From Poa pratensis (lineage: Eukaryota > Streptophyta > Magnoliopsida > Poales > Poaceae): a stretch of DNA of 64,000 nt. The position numbers and the translations under genes are program-made. The notes under the pieces are model-generated. The model had not been told where the DNA came from, ran no database searches, and worked only from the letters and a program-made list of their open reading frames with translations. The stretch is from positions 141,375,733 through 141,439,732 of the forward strand of contig CAMZMU010000052.1 of assembly GCA_947311845.1 (NCBI GenBank), written 5' to 3'. Below are positions 10,199 through 20,149 of this stretch, piece after piece. Positions within the stretch are counted from its first letter, which is position 1; each line of letters starts with the position of its first letter.

Positions 10199-13100
10199 AT
10201 ATACCCATAAGGTTATTCGACTGGAACATGAGGGGGTTTGGGCAGGAGGGACGGCGTAATCAGCTGCGCGAGTACATGCGGCGGGAAGACGTAGATATCG
10301 TTGCCATCCAGGAGACGATTAGACAGGACTTCTCTATTCAGGAGCTGCAGGGCCTCAGTCCGCATAAGTTCGCTTGGCAATGGCTCCCAGCGAACGGACA
10401 CTCGGGTGGTATCCTCCTTGGGGTGAAGGAGGATACATTCGAGGTAGAGGATATGGATCGCGGGGAGTTTTTTGTGAGCATGTTGCTCACCCATAGGCGG
10501 ACCTCTTTCAGTGGGAGGTCATTATCGTCTATGGCCCTGCGGATCATAGTAGGTCCCCGGCGTTCCTGGCCGAGCTTAGAACGAAGGTAGAACGATGTTC
10601 AACGCCGCTTGTGGTTGCTGGGGATTTCAATTTGATTCGATCCCCGGATGACAAGAGCTCAGCGAATGTCGACCTCCAGCGGATGCGGCTGTTCAATGAT
10701 TGTATTGCTGATCTCGCTCTTAGAGAGATCAGACGGTGGGAGCGAGATACACCTGGACTAATAACCGGGTGGACCCTGTCCGGAGTGTGCTGGACAGGGT
10801 CCTAGTATCTGTGGATTGGGAGGTTGCCTATCCACTTTGCTCCCTCCGGGCACTCACTAGGATTGGGTCGGATCACACTCCTCTCCTCCTCTCAACAGGA
10901 GGAGCTCAACCTCCGAGGTTGAACCGTTCCACTTTGAGAACTTCTGGCTTGGTCAGCCAGGTTTTCAGGAAGCGGTTCGACTAAAGTGGTCGGTGGCGGC
11001 TGCACATCCCCCTCGTGTTTATAATGCGGTAGATGTGTGGCACCACTGTGCACAGATGGCACGCCAATTCATGAGGGGTTGGGGTGCCAATCTGGGAGCT
11101 GAGCTGAGACAGAGGAAGGCCTCTCTTTAGAGGAGATCCAGACCCTGGACCACGCCTCAGATTCTGTTGGCCTTACCGCTGAGGAGTGGCTTCAGCGGTA
11201 CGCCCTTGAGAACTCCCTTATGGAGATCTACAAGGGGGAGGAGACTTTCTGGCGACAGCGCAGTCGCCAGAACTGGATCCTCAAAGGCGATGCGAATACG
11301 GCCTACTTCCATGCGATCGCCAATGGGCGTCGTCGGAAATGCTCTATTCCATGCCTGTGGGAAGGGGATCATCTCCTGGAGGCGCCAGGGGATATATCGT
11401 CCCACATATACTCCTTCTATAAGGAGCTCTTCACGGCAGGTCCCCGTTCTGGGGTCACCGTGCCAGTTGACCTTTGGCCAGCGAGGGCCAGGGTCTCTGA
11501 CATGGAGAATGCGGAGCTCACACTCCCATTCTTGCCGGAAGAAGTGGCGAGGGCAATAATGGAGATGAAGGCGAATTCGGCCCCTGGACCGGATGGTCTT
11601 CCGGTGGTCTTCTTCCAGACGTTCTGGGAGGAGATTAAGGGGGTGATCATGCCAATGTTCCAAGAATTTTATATTGGTACATTGGTTATGTCTCGCCTTA
11701 ACTTTGGTGTGGTGACCTTGATCCCCAAGATAGTGGGGGCCACGGACATCCGCCAATTTAGACCAATCACGGTTCTCAACGTCATCCATCGGATCTTTTC
11801 CAAGGTCTGCGCAACTAGGCTAGCCCTGTTATGGAGCGAATAACGCACCCATACCAGTTCGCCTTCCTTAAGGGGCGTATATCCATGATGGAATTCTAGC
11901 ACTTCATGAGATTATTCATGAGGTTAAGTCTCAGCACCAGAAGGGGGTGTTTCTTAAGCTGGATTTCCAAAAGGCATACGACCGCTTGGACTGGGCTTTC
12001 CTCCGTTTGGCGCTGGAACGAAAAGGGTTTGACGATCGGATGATATGTTGGATCATGCAGATAGTTATGAGTGGCAACACCGCCATTAACATAAATGGGG
12101 AAGTGGGTCCCTATTTTAGGCCAACTTGTGGGGTTAGACAGGGGGATCCTATCTCCCCCTTACTCTTCAACTCGCGGTTGACGTCCTTGCAGAGATCTTA
12201 GAGAGAGCTAAGACCTCTGGCCACATCTGGTGTGGTTGGACACCTTGTCCCAGGGGGTGGGGTGACGCACCTTCAGTATGCTGATGACACCATGATTATG
12301 GTGGAGGGATCTGAACTTGACATTATCAATCTCAAGTTCCTTCTCCTCTGCTTTGAGGCCATGTCGGGCCTCAAGATTAACTTTGATAAAAGTGAGGTCG
12401 TGATCTTGGGTTATTCGGCTGAGGACCAACAGCGGATCGCGGACAACCTAAACTGTAAGCTGGCCACATTCCCAGTGACTTATCTGGGGATGCCGATCCG
12501 AGACACTCGGATCCTTATAAAGGATCTGGACCCGCTAGTTGAGCGGGTCAAGTCGAAGGCCGCGCCGTGGCAGGGGAGGTTTACCTCCAAGGGGAGCAAG
12601 ACTACCTCATTGACTCTTGCCTATCTAGTCTCCCCATGTTTATGATGGGGTTATATATACTACCGGAGGGGGTACATGCCAGCTTTGATAGAGAGTTGTC
12701 CCGTTTCTTTTGGCAGGCGGCCAATGGACGCCAAAAGTATCATATGGTGAAATGGGCAGACCTTTGCGCCCCCAAGGAGGTTGGGGGCATAGGTATTTTG
12801 GCTTCCCGTCGCATGAATGAGGCTCTCATGTTGAAGTGGGTCTGGAGGATCCTGAAGGGTGATGGGGGACTTTGGCTTCAATTAGTGAAGGCCAAGTACC
12901 TACGTGGTTGTCCTCTCATGGCATGTGAGAGGAAGGAGGGGTCTCAGTTTTGGAGATCTCTTCAAGCCATCAAACATGAGATCCGGCTTGGGGCTACCTT
13001 CTCTGTAGGCGACGGAGGGAGTACCCTGTTTTGGCTAGACTCATGGCTTGGTGGAAGACCACTTAGGCATGAATTCCCGGAGCTCTTTGCTATCTGCTCT

Positions 13101-13886
13101 GACCCCATGCTCCTGGTGGCGGATGCGGCCCATAATGGGCACTGGAACATTAGGTTCCGCCGCACTTTTGGTCTGCTCGAGGCCAACCAGTGGGAGTTAC
13201 TATTGGCCTCCCTTCCAGACTCCCTTTCGGACGCCCCGGATTGTGTTTCTTGGACCCTCTCGCCCTCGAAATGTTTCACAGTTCGTTCTGCTTACCGGGC
13301 CCTATTTAGAGGACCCGTGCTCTCGTGGACTTCCCACTTGTGGAAGGCCCCTATGCCACTGAAGATTAAGATCTTTACGTGGCAGTTGCTGCGAGACCGC
13401 CTCCCTTCGGGTGTGGAGGTGGTCAAGCGCTTTGGCCCAGGGGATGGTACTTGTCCCTTATGCGCGGTCCCCGAGTCGGGGACCCATATCCTATTCTCTT
13501 GTCCCGCAGCTCGCTTCCTGTGGAGTTTTCTGGACGAGGCGCTTGGGCCTGAGTGGCAGGCCTAAGACCTTGCTGAATTCCTAGAAGTGCAGGCGAACCG
13601 TACTGGTAAGAGGAGGCGCCTCTTCTGGTTAGTGTTTGCCGTGATGACCTGGACTCTTTGGACTATTCGTAACAAGATGGTTATCGAACGTGTCTTTCTG
13701 CGGCGTGCCTCTGACTCCGTTTTCAAATTCTTGGCATTTTTGCAGCAGTGGCACCCGCTCTGTAGACAGCGGGACAAGGAGCGGCTGGATGGATTGATCG
13801 ACAAGCTTCTGAGGGCGGCACCCTTCTATCTGCATCATCCAGCCACTGAGTTACTCCCTTGTGGAGTTGTATTGTCTCTATTTTAG
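10195..13886 (+). pseudogene. LINE ORF2 (endonuclease-reverse transcriptase), frameshifted
   Basis: ORF2 would nick target DNA and reverse-transcribe the LINE RNA. Visible in order are the APE-type endonuclease motifs WNMRG (about 10222), QET (about 10309), GDFN (about 10620) and SDHTPL (about 10868). Then come the reverse transcriptase motifs LDFQKAYD (about 11960) and YADD (about 12277), and a zf-RVT region (LWKAPMPLKIKIFTWQ ... CPLC ... HILFSCP, about 13336-13520). The start ATG at 10195 overlaps the ORF1 stop. Reading frame changes occur near 10500, 10740, 10990, 11850, 12170 and 12600, and a TAA lies at 13563 before a last open stretch ending at 13886. All core motifs survive but in different frames, so it is a recent-looking but dead copy. 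Confidence 0.9.
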
Positions 13887-14015
13887 CTTTGGGCATTTTT
13901 GTGCTGTGGCCCCAGCAGACTTGTTGTTTTTTCTTTTTTGAATCTTTAACTGGATCGCTGTATGCTTGTGGACGGTTGCTTTATTTATAAAGCGGGGCGA
14001 AAGCCTGTTTCGAGG

Positions 14016-14112
14016 AGTGAGTTTGGAAGAGCCTCGGGGAGAAAAGGCAACCATCAATCCAAATGAAACAATGATCCAAGATGGAGATCTAAAAGGTTAT
14101 GTACGAATATAG
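14016..14112 (+). pseudogene. Displaced native 3' end of MATH-BTB copy 1
   Basis: Directly after the LINE's second TSD copy the sequence continues the host gene in the frame of copy 1, with EEPRGEKA-like codons, to a TAG at 14110-14112. The same segment is recognisable in copy 2 near 16300 (EPRGEN) and in copy 3 near 19650 (LEGEHWGQN in a shifted frame). This shows that the LINE removed about 28 codons from the end of copy 1. The link is seen in the sequence; that this was the original stop is inferred. Confidence 0.75.
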
Positions 14113-15202
14113 ATGTTCAATTCCTCGATATAAACAATATTTATTGAAAATAGTGTTATGTTTTTGGCAGAATACACTAGGCGTCAGCGGGCAGGAACTT
14201 GGAACTTGTCAGACGCCTCTGGAACCGTCCGATCCATTTAATTGACGAATCCTGCGTGTCCTATCATGTAACAAAAACTATATGTAGAAGAAAAAAAACG
14301 AACGTAATATTGTTTTTTGTATGTAGCATTTTCGGAAATGCAAAAAACATGTTGCAACATTTTCCCCTTGAGCCTTTAAAAAATGGTGAAGTGTAGCAAA
14401 CAAAGTTGTAACATATTGGACAAACCAATGTAACAAAAGTAAACAATGTGTGCAAAAACATCCCATTGGTCGCACCAAAATGTTGGAAAAGCAGTCATCG
14501 TTTGTAACAAAAAGCAAAACACATATAACATGTGTGCTACAAATTCCCATTGGTTGCACGAGGGAAAGCATGTTTCGGTCTCGGCCGAAACCATCGACAA
14601 CGCCGTTTATCTTTTTGGAGGCGTTGTGGGGCTGTTCTTCATCCCTGTGTACATCAGCTAGAGGGACAAATGTGTGATTTCAGTGGCTGGACGCAGGTCT
14701 CTCAGTGCTTCTTGCGCGGTGGCCAAGGTGGAGCGGCGTGTATCCACTACATTGGCGACGACGAGTCTCTGCGACAACATGCTACAATGGGGGATTTGCG
14801 GAAAATGAGGGATGATAAACGCACAAAGGGTGGTGGCGTGGTCTGGTGTCGTGGCGTCATCGACAATGACCTTTCCAAGCTCATCACATTGTACCCTATC
14901 CTGAATATGAGTGGGCCGAAGATAGCGGCGACGACTTCTAGAGCGTGCGCATGTGTGTTGAGAATCACCTGGACCGGTTCGTGCCTAGCTTGTCGTTGGG
15001 TGGCTGAGTGAGACTTCCAGATTTAGCACCTCTTTTTTTCAGATTTTGTTTTGAGCTTTCAGATTGAGATCATCAGGCTAGGACACAAATCGTGCATCTC
15101 TGCAACGAAACCGTGCGCTTTCATCCTTCTAGCTAGGTCTTACTCCTAGGAAGTTAGGATTCCTTTATTTACCTCTCTCTTCAAATTCCCCACCCACGCC
15201 CC
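14113..15202. other. Intergenic between MATH-BTB copies 1 and 2
   Basis: AT-rich non-coding repeat-like sequence (about 14250-14560, with repeated ACATRTTGCAACA-like and TGTAACAAA words) is followed by a more GC-rich patch (14600-15000) with short open frames. That patch may be a gene fragment, but I could not assign a domain. Confidence 0.3.
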
Positions 15203-15214
15203 CTAAAATAAGAC
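15203..15214 (+). promoter_or_regulatory. Conserved leader motif of MATH-BTB copy 2
   Basis: CTAAAATAAGAC lies 67 bp before the ATG, followed by GTGCAAATTCT. It matches the leaders of the other three paralogs. Confidence 0.55.
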
Positions 15215-15269
15215 TCCTACGTGCCTACGCGTGCAAATTCTCCCGCACCCCCATCCCTGTCGGCCGGCC

Positions 15270-16442
15270 ATGGCTAGCAGCTCGACCACACCAGAGAGCA
15301 CGTCGTCGAGATGCATCACGGATCACTTCACCGCGACGTTCGATTTCAAGATGACCAATTACCTGCAGCTCAAGGGCATGGGCATCGACAAGTTCATCAG
15401 TTCGCCTGTCTTCAGAGTCGGCGGCTACGATTGGGAGATCAGGTTCTACCCGGACGGGGAGAGCTCCGATTATGCCGGCTGCGCCTCGGCCTTCCTGCGC
15501 TATCACAGCCAAGCCAAGGACGTGTGTGCGAGGTTCGCGCTCAGCATGCTGGAGACGAAGACCCAGACAGAGGTAGCCAGCTTCGGCATGAGGGATCATC
15601 TCTTTTCTCCGAGGAGAGACGACTGGGGCCATAAGAAGTTTGTGCGCAGGTCAGAGCTGAAATCCATGTCGCGCGCCGGCGACGGCTGCTTCACCATACG
15701 GTGCGTTCTCATTGTCAGGAACGACTCTCCGCCGCTGGAGCTGCCCGGCGACCTCGTGAGCATGCTCAACGACGGGAGAGGTGCGGACGTCACGTTCTGG
15801 GTTGGTGACCGGAAGTTCGGCGCCGACAGGTCCCTCCTGGCCGCGCGATCGCCAATCTTCCTGGCGCAGCTATTTGGTCCCATGGCCGAGAAGGATATGT
15901 GGCGTGTGGAGGTCGTCGACATGGAGCCTACCATCTTCGCGAGGATGCTTCGCTACATCTATACGGACTCGCTGCTGCCGCCGCCGGGTAGCGATGATGG
16001 AGGACAAGGCGACGACGACATTGCGGTCATCCAACATCTGCTTGTCGCAGCGGACAGGTACGGCCTGGATAGACTGAAGGAGATGTGCGAGGAAGAACTG
16101 TGCAAGAGGATCGATGCCGAGACCGTCACGACCACGTTGGCGTTGGCAGGCCAGCACCACTGCGAACGGCTAACGAAGGCTTGCGAAGCGTTTATGGCGT
16201 CAACGGAAGTGACCTCGCTGTCGGAGAAACAGACGGGTTCAATTTCAATTCAAGGAGCTAGCACCTTAAGACATGTAGGATGCACTGAGATTGGAGGGGA
16301 GCCCCGGGGAGAAAACCATCCATCCAGAGGAAGCAATGGTCGATATTTACAAATATTAACAGCAAATTGTCTAGTTATTGGATATTTAGTTGAAAACAAT
16401 ATGTCATTTAATTTTACCATTTTCTGCAGAAAGTGCTTTTGA
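15270..16442 (+). CDS. MATH-BTB protein, copy 2 (frameshifted C-terminal tail)
   Basis: This is a CUL3 adaptor-type protein like copy 1. The start is the ATG in GGCCGGCCATGGCTAGC, equivalent to the paralog starts. The frame gives 390 residues. MATH spans about 18-147 (VGGYDWEIRFYPDG), BTB about 170-276 (GADVTFWVGDRKF, LLAARSPIFLAQLF, MLRYIYTDSL), then a BACK-like helix region to about 315. After STEV (about 16215) the sequence leaves the family consensus. The conserved GFKEL coding bases are present near 16240 but in another frame, so a small indel has changed the tail. Further on (EPRGEN) the current frame matches the native tail of copy 1, which suggests compensating indels. It is a possibly functional adaptor with an altered C-terminus. 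Confidence 0.88.
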   Translation: MASSSTTPESTSSRCITDHFTATFDFKMTNYLQLKGMGIDKFISSPVFRVGGYDWEIRFYPDGESSDYAGCASAFLRYHSQAKDVCARFALSMLETKTQTEVASFGMRDHLFSPRRDDWGHKKFVRRSELKSMSRAGDGCFTIRCVLIVRNDSPPLELPGDLVSMLNDGRGADVTFWVGDRKFGADRSLLAARSPIFLAQLFGPMAEKDMWRVEVVDMEPTIFARMLRYIYTDSLLPPPGSDDGGQGDDDIAVIQHLLVAADRYGLDRLKEMCEEELCKRIDAETVTTTLALAGQHHCERLTKACEAFMASTEVTSLSEKQTGSISIQGASTLRHVGCTEIGGEPRGENHPSRGSNGRYLQILTANCLVIGYLVENNMSFNFTIFCRKCF

Positions 16443-16807
16443 CACCCGATCACCAGTGCTCCTGCTAGTTTAAAATTCGAGAATCGTATTTACGGGTTTA
16501 AAAAATTCGGAAAAATCCCAGATGTAGCCAATATTTTATCACACAAACGTCAAACTGTCAATTTCAACAAAATGATAAAATCTGATAATATTTAGAGATT
16601 GAGAAATACGCATAGTCAGATCCATACTTTCATCATTTTTGTAGCTCAAAATACAAATATTTGAAATTAAATTCTTGCACTTTTATGGCATACACCATTG
16701 GCAATCTCCATACTTTTTCCCCGTTTTTTGAACCTTGTAAAGACAGTTCTCGATTTTTTTTAAACTGTAGGACCACTAGATCTCCGGAGTCAAAATTCTC
16801 CACTCGA

Positions 16808-16950
16808 TTTTGTGTGACAACTTTTTCTCTCCCTCTTTTTTTTCAGTACACCGAGTCTTGATGCTTTTCATCTTTTTGAAAAGATATAACACAATCAAGA
16901 CATGTTATGCTGAAAAGAAAAGAGGGAGAGAAAAAAGTGGTCAAACAAAA
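16808..16950. repeat. Inverted repeat with ~54-bp arms
   Basis: The left arm 16808-16861 (TTTTGTGTGACAAC ... CGAGTCTTGA) is the imperfect inverse complement of the right arm 16895-16950 (TCAAGACATG ... GTGGTCAAACAAAA), with a loop of about 33 bp that itself has a small hairpin. It may be a MITE remnant or a foldback. No TSD was found. Confidence 0.7.
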
Positions 16951-17427
16951 AAAATGAGTTTTAAACATTAGGTATGTTATTTTTTTACAAACAATGAGTA
17001 TAACATAGATCCTCCATTCAAAAGTCTTCTCGATTCCTTCCAAAATGCTCGCCTTAGTTTTCCTGTATTTTAGTTTGATATGAAGGTCTTTCATTCAATA
17101 TAAAAAAAAGGATAGATTCTCAATTCTGCAGTTTTTAACCGTTTACTCAAATAATTAATAAAAATGATGATAACATTGAATATAGACAATACCTTTAAAG
17201 GAAATATACATGTTAAGAAGGTGCCAAGGTATAAGCGTATATCCTTCCACCAAGAAAGAGGAAGACACACATCCTACTCGCCGAGCTGAGTTGTTGGCCT
17301 ATGAACAGGTGCCACCGTGAACGACGATGCACTTGCTAATATGGGTCTCCGGCTAAAGCCCAAAGGAAGAGCAGCCTTGAGTTTCTCGCATGTTGTAGGA
17401 TTCGTTCTCTTTCTCGACGGGACGAGA

Positions 17428-17504
17428 AGGGATATTAACTCAGCGGTAGAGTGTCGATCAACTTGACGTGGTGGACTTCATCAGTTAGAGCCTGATTATC
17501 CCTA
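17428..17504 (+). pseudogene. trnV-GAC: Plastid-derived trnV-GAC fragment (NUPT)
   Basis: The sequence AGGGATATTAACTCAGCGGTAG through GCCTGATTATCCCTA matches what I know of the grass chloroplast trnV-GAC gene of the inverted repeat, including the acceptor pairing AGGGATA/TATCCCT and anticodon context CTTGACGTG. The plastid flank just downstream (AACCAATGTGAGTTTTTTCT) is also recognisable. Insertions in the D-arm and before the anticodon stem, plus a T-loop change (GTTAGAGCC), break the fold. It is therefore a nuclear plastid-DNA insertion, not a functional tRNA gene. Confidence 0.82.
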
Positions 17505-18583
17505 AACCAATGTGAGTTTTTTCTATTTTGATTATCCCGGGACGAGGAAAATCCACATACACCTCTTGCATAACATGACCGGCTCCGCTAGTGAGTGCCT
17601 CATGGTGGCTAGAGGAGAGCGGCGTGACTGGTGGAGGGAACCTGGGTTGGCGACACCGGTGCCAGGCTGGCGGAGATCAGGCCTTGAGCCATGGACGCGG
17701 CAGTCTCATGGCCTTGATAAAGGGACGCGACAGTCTGCCGGCCTTGCAGCGCCGCCTGGCGGCGACATTGATCCGGGATAACTATCTTGTGTGTGTGACG
17801 TCTGGAGGAAGAAGAGAGCCCTTATGTTAGTTTTGGATTTCTTTTTTTTTGGATGTTTTAATTTTTTTTAGTTACACTGACAAGTGGGTCCCATTCATCT
17901 CATCAACTTGGCCCTTACATGTGGACCCAAGCATAGAGTATTATTAAATCTATGTCGGTGGATCAGTTGTGCATTTAGTGTTCTCTAAAAAAAAACTACT
18001 CCGTACATCTATTATTATGCATCTAACAAAAATCAGGTTATCCCATTCATAGGGCACGTTTAGTATTTAATTACCTATAATTTATCAGTCTGCATGTGTG
18101 GGACTGGACAACCTGATTGGCTGCATGTCTGGAAAGAATTAACGCATGGGCTGAAATTGATTAGCTGAAAATCAAAGTGTCAAGTCTTTCTTGCGCACTA
18201 ACATTCTAGCTTGATCACAGTGCTGAAACTTATGAGCTCTATAAACCAAGATGGAGGAGTCGTTTTTAATTCAGTTCCTGAAGCTAGCTGCAGTTACAGC
18301 CGAGTAGTAATTAATAGTCGGCCGCGATAGTGGGGAGCTCCGTCAGTAGCTGCACCAAAATTCTAACGATCGTAGGAAGACACTAGACTTGAAGCTAACG
18401 GCACACAAACCGTGCAGCTCTGCTATGGAACGTTTCGGCTGATGTAGTAACCCTCCCTGTCCCATGGATCAGAAGTTGACAACCTCAGAAACCGACTACG
18501 CAAAGCCCCATCGAAGCCGATACCAATTCGATCTTTCCGGTTTTATATATCCTGGTAGGTCTTAGGAAGTTTATACGTATTCC

Positions 18584-18595
18584 CTAAAATAAGAC
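18584..18595 (+). promoter_or_regulatory. Conserved leader motif of MATH-BTB copy 3
   Basis: CTAAAATAAGAC lies 75 bp before the ATG, followed by GTGCAAATTCTG. The upstream TAGGTCTTAGGAAGT is also shared with copy 2. Confidence 0.55.
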
Positions 18596-18658
18596 TCCGA
18601 CGAGTGGAAGCGTGCAAATTCTGCTCCCGCTGTCCCGCACCATCGATCCCTGCCGGCC

Positions 18659-19758
18659 ATGGCTAACAGATCGACCACACCCGTGATCACCTCGTATAGA
18701 TGCATCACGGAGTACATCACGGCGACTCTCGATTACGAGGTGACCAACTACCTGGAGCAGCTCAACGGCATGGACGTCGGCAATTTCGTTAGCTCGCGGG
18801 TCTTCGGAGTCGCCGGCTACGATTGGGTGATCAGGTTCTACCCGGACGGGATGAACGACGATTGTGAAGGCTACGCCTCTTGCTTCCTGCGTTGTCTCAG
18901 CGAAGCCAAGGATGTCAGCGCCCAGTTCAGGCTCAGCATGATGGAGACGAATAGCAAGACAGAGCTAGACAGCTTAGACGAGCGTAAGCACATCTTCAAT
19001 CCGGGGTCAGAAAGCTGGGGTTGTACCGAGTTCGTGGAAAGGGCAAAGCTGAAATCCATGTCGCGCCATGGCGATGGCTGCTTCACAATTAGGTGTGTCC
19101 TCACCGTCAGTAAAGACTCTCAGTCTAGGCCGCTGGAGCTGCCCGGAGGCCTCGGGCGCATGCTCTGGGACAGGAGAGGCGCGGACAGTGACGTCAGGTT
19201 CCGCGTGGGCAGACGAAAGTTCTGGGCACACATGTCTGTCCTGGTCGCGCGGTCACCGGTGTTCGGAGCCCAGCTCTTCGGCCCCATGGCGGAGAAGGAC
19301 ATGCGCCGCGTCAAGGTCGTCGGCGTGGAGCCGTCCATCTTCGAGATGATGCTTCACTACATCTACACGGATGAGCTGCCACCCCCCGAAGACGAAGAAG
19401 GAGCGCACAGCATTCCGGTGATGCAGCATTTGCTGGTCGCGGCGGACCGATATGGTCTAGAAAGACTGAAGCAGATGTGTGAAGAAGAGCTGTCCAAGAG
19501 AATCGATGTAGAGGGTGTCATACTCACGTACGCGTTGGCGAATCAGCACCATTGTAACCGGCTCATGGATGCGTGCAAAGAGTTTATTTCCTGGAGACCG
19601 ATGAGTTTAAGGAGCGCTTCATAACAAGTTGCCAACCGCTGTCATTGGAGGGGGAGCATTGGGGACAAAACGCAGCTCACAGGAGGAAGAAGTTGGCCAA
19701 AGCAAGAAATCCAAAAAGATGCGTACGAAGTAACGATGTTAGTTTTTATTTTGCATAA
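18659..19758 (+). CDS. MATH-BTB protein, copy 3 (late frameshift)
   Basis: The start is the ATG in TGCCGGCCATGGCTAAC. The open frame runs 321 residues to a TAA at 19622-19624. MATH spans about 18-158 (VAGYDWVIRFYPDG, with VGGYDWE changed), BTB about 175-280 (SDVRFRVGRRKF, VLVARSPVFGAQLF, MLHYIYTDEL), then a BACK-like tail. At about 19588 the family tail switches frame: the in-frame product ends WRPMSLRSAS, whereas the neighbouring frame reads FLETDEFKERFITSC and on to a stop at 19756-19758, matching the native tail of copy 1. A small deletion (relative to the STGVMAAVVET part of copy 1) explains this. The MATH and BTB domains are complete, so an adaptor could still be made. The given end includes the out-of-frame tail. 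Confidence 0.87.
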
Positions 19759-19856
19759 ATGAATTTTTCTTCCGAGAGTCATGTGCCTCGCAATGTCCAA
19801 TAAATTAGTTTGTTTGCCGAAAATGTTTCGACGGTTGAGGTAGAAAAACCTTGGAA

Positions 19857-20136
19857 CAGAGAACTATAGTTAGGAGGGTGGTTGTACCCCCAGCACACCA
19901 GAGTTTAAACCCTAGGTTTGACCTTGGTGTTTCTCATTTAGGCGGAATATTCTTCAGTGGGAGGCGACGTTCCCGTCGACAGCGAGGCGCCGTGGTGACT
20001 TCGTCAATCTCAAGACCGAACCACCGGCTCAGTCTATCGGAGGTGCTCATAGGGGTAGGGTGTGCGTGTGTGCGTTCATAGGGATGAGTGTATGCGCGTG
20101 TAAGTGAGCGTCTGCGTTGTACTGTGTTTCGCCAAA
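19857..20136 (+). mobile_element. SINE (Triticeae tRNA-derived type), 13-bp TSD
   Basis: AAAAACCTTGGAA occurs at 19844-19856 and 20137-20149. The 280-bp body has a B-box-like AGAGTTTAAACCCTAGG near its 5' part, a conserved middle (GAATATTCTTCAGTGGGAGG) and the 3' block GGTAGGGTGTGCGTGTGTGC ... GCGTTGTACTGTGTTTCGCC followed by A's. It is clearly the same family as 34639-34942. Au-SINE-like is a tentative family name. Confidence 0.85.
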
Positions 20137-20149
20137 AAAAACCTTGGAA

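Larger units (their letters stand above)
5753..14015 (+). mobile_element. LINE (non-LTR retrotransposon), decayed, 12-bp TSD
   Basis: AGTGAGTTTGGA occurs at 5741-5752 and 14016-14027 and brackets an 8.26-kb insert in MATH-BTB copy 1. The insert begins with antisense tRNA-Trp and continues from about 5821 with a GC-rich leader. It carries ORF1 (zinc knuckles, from about 6682) and ORF2 (endonuclease, reverse transcriptase, zf-RVT, 10195-13886). It ends with a TTTATTTATAAAGCGGGGCG-type 3' terminus without a clear poly(A) tail. ORF1 and ORF2 overlap as ATGA. Many frameshifts and a tandem duplication make it non-autonomous now. Orientation is the same as the host gene. Confidence 0.93.
16443..18583. 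other. Intergenic between MATH-BTB copies 2 and 3
   Basis: No host gene is seen. It holds a hairpin-forming inverted repeat (16808-16950), a plastid-derived trnV fragment (17428-17504) and a GC-rich patch at 17580-17780 with no recognisable domain. The rest is AT-rich. Confidence 0.5.

Noticed and set aside
14600..15000. Possible DUF1618/DUF295-type gene fragment
   Set aside because: Only short, loosely similar words are present in changing frames; too weak to annotate.
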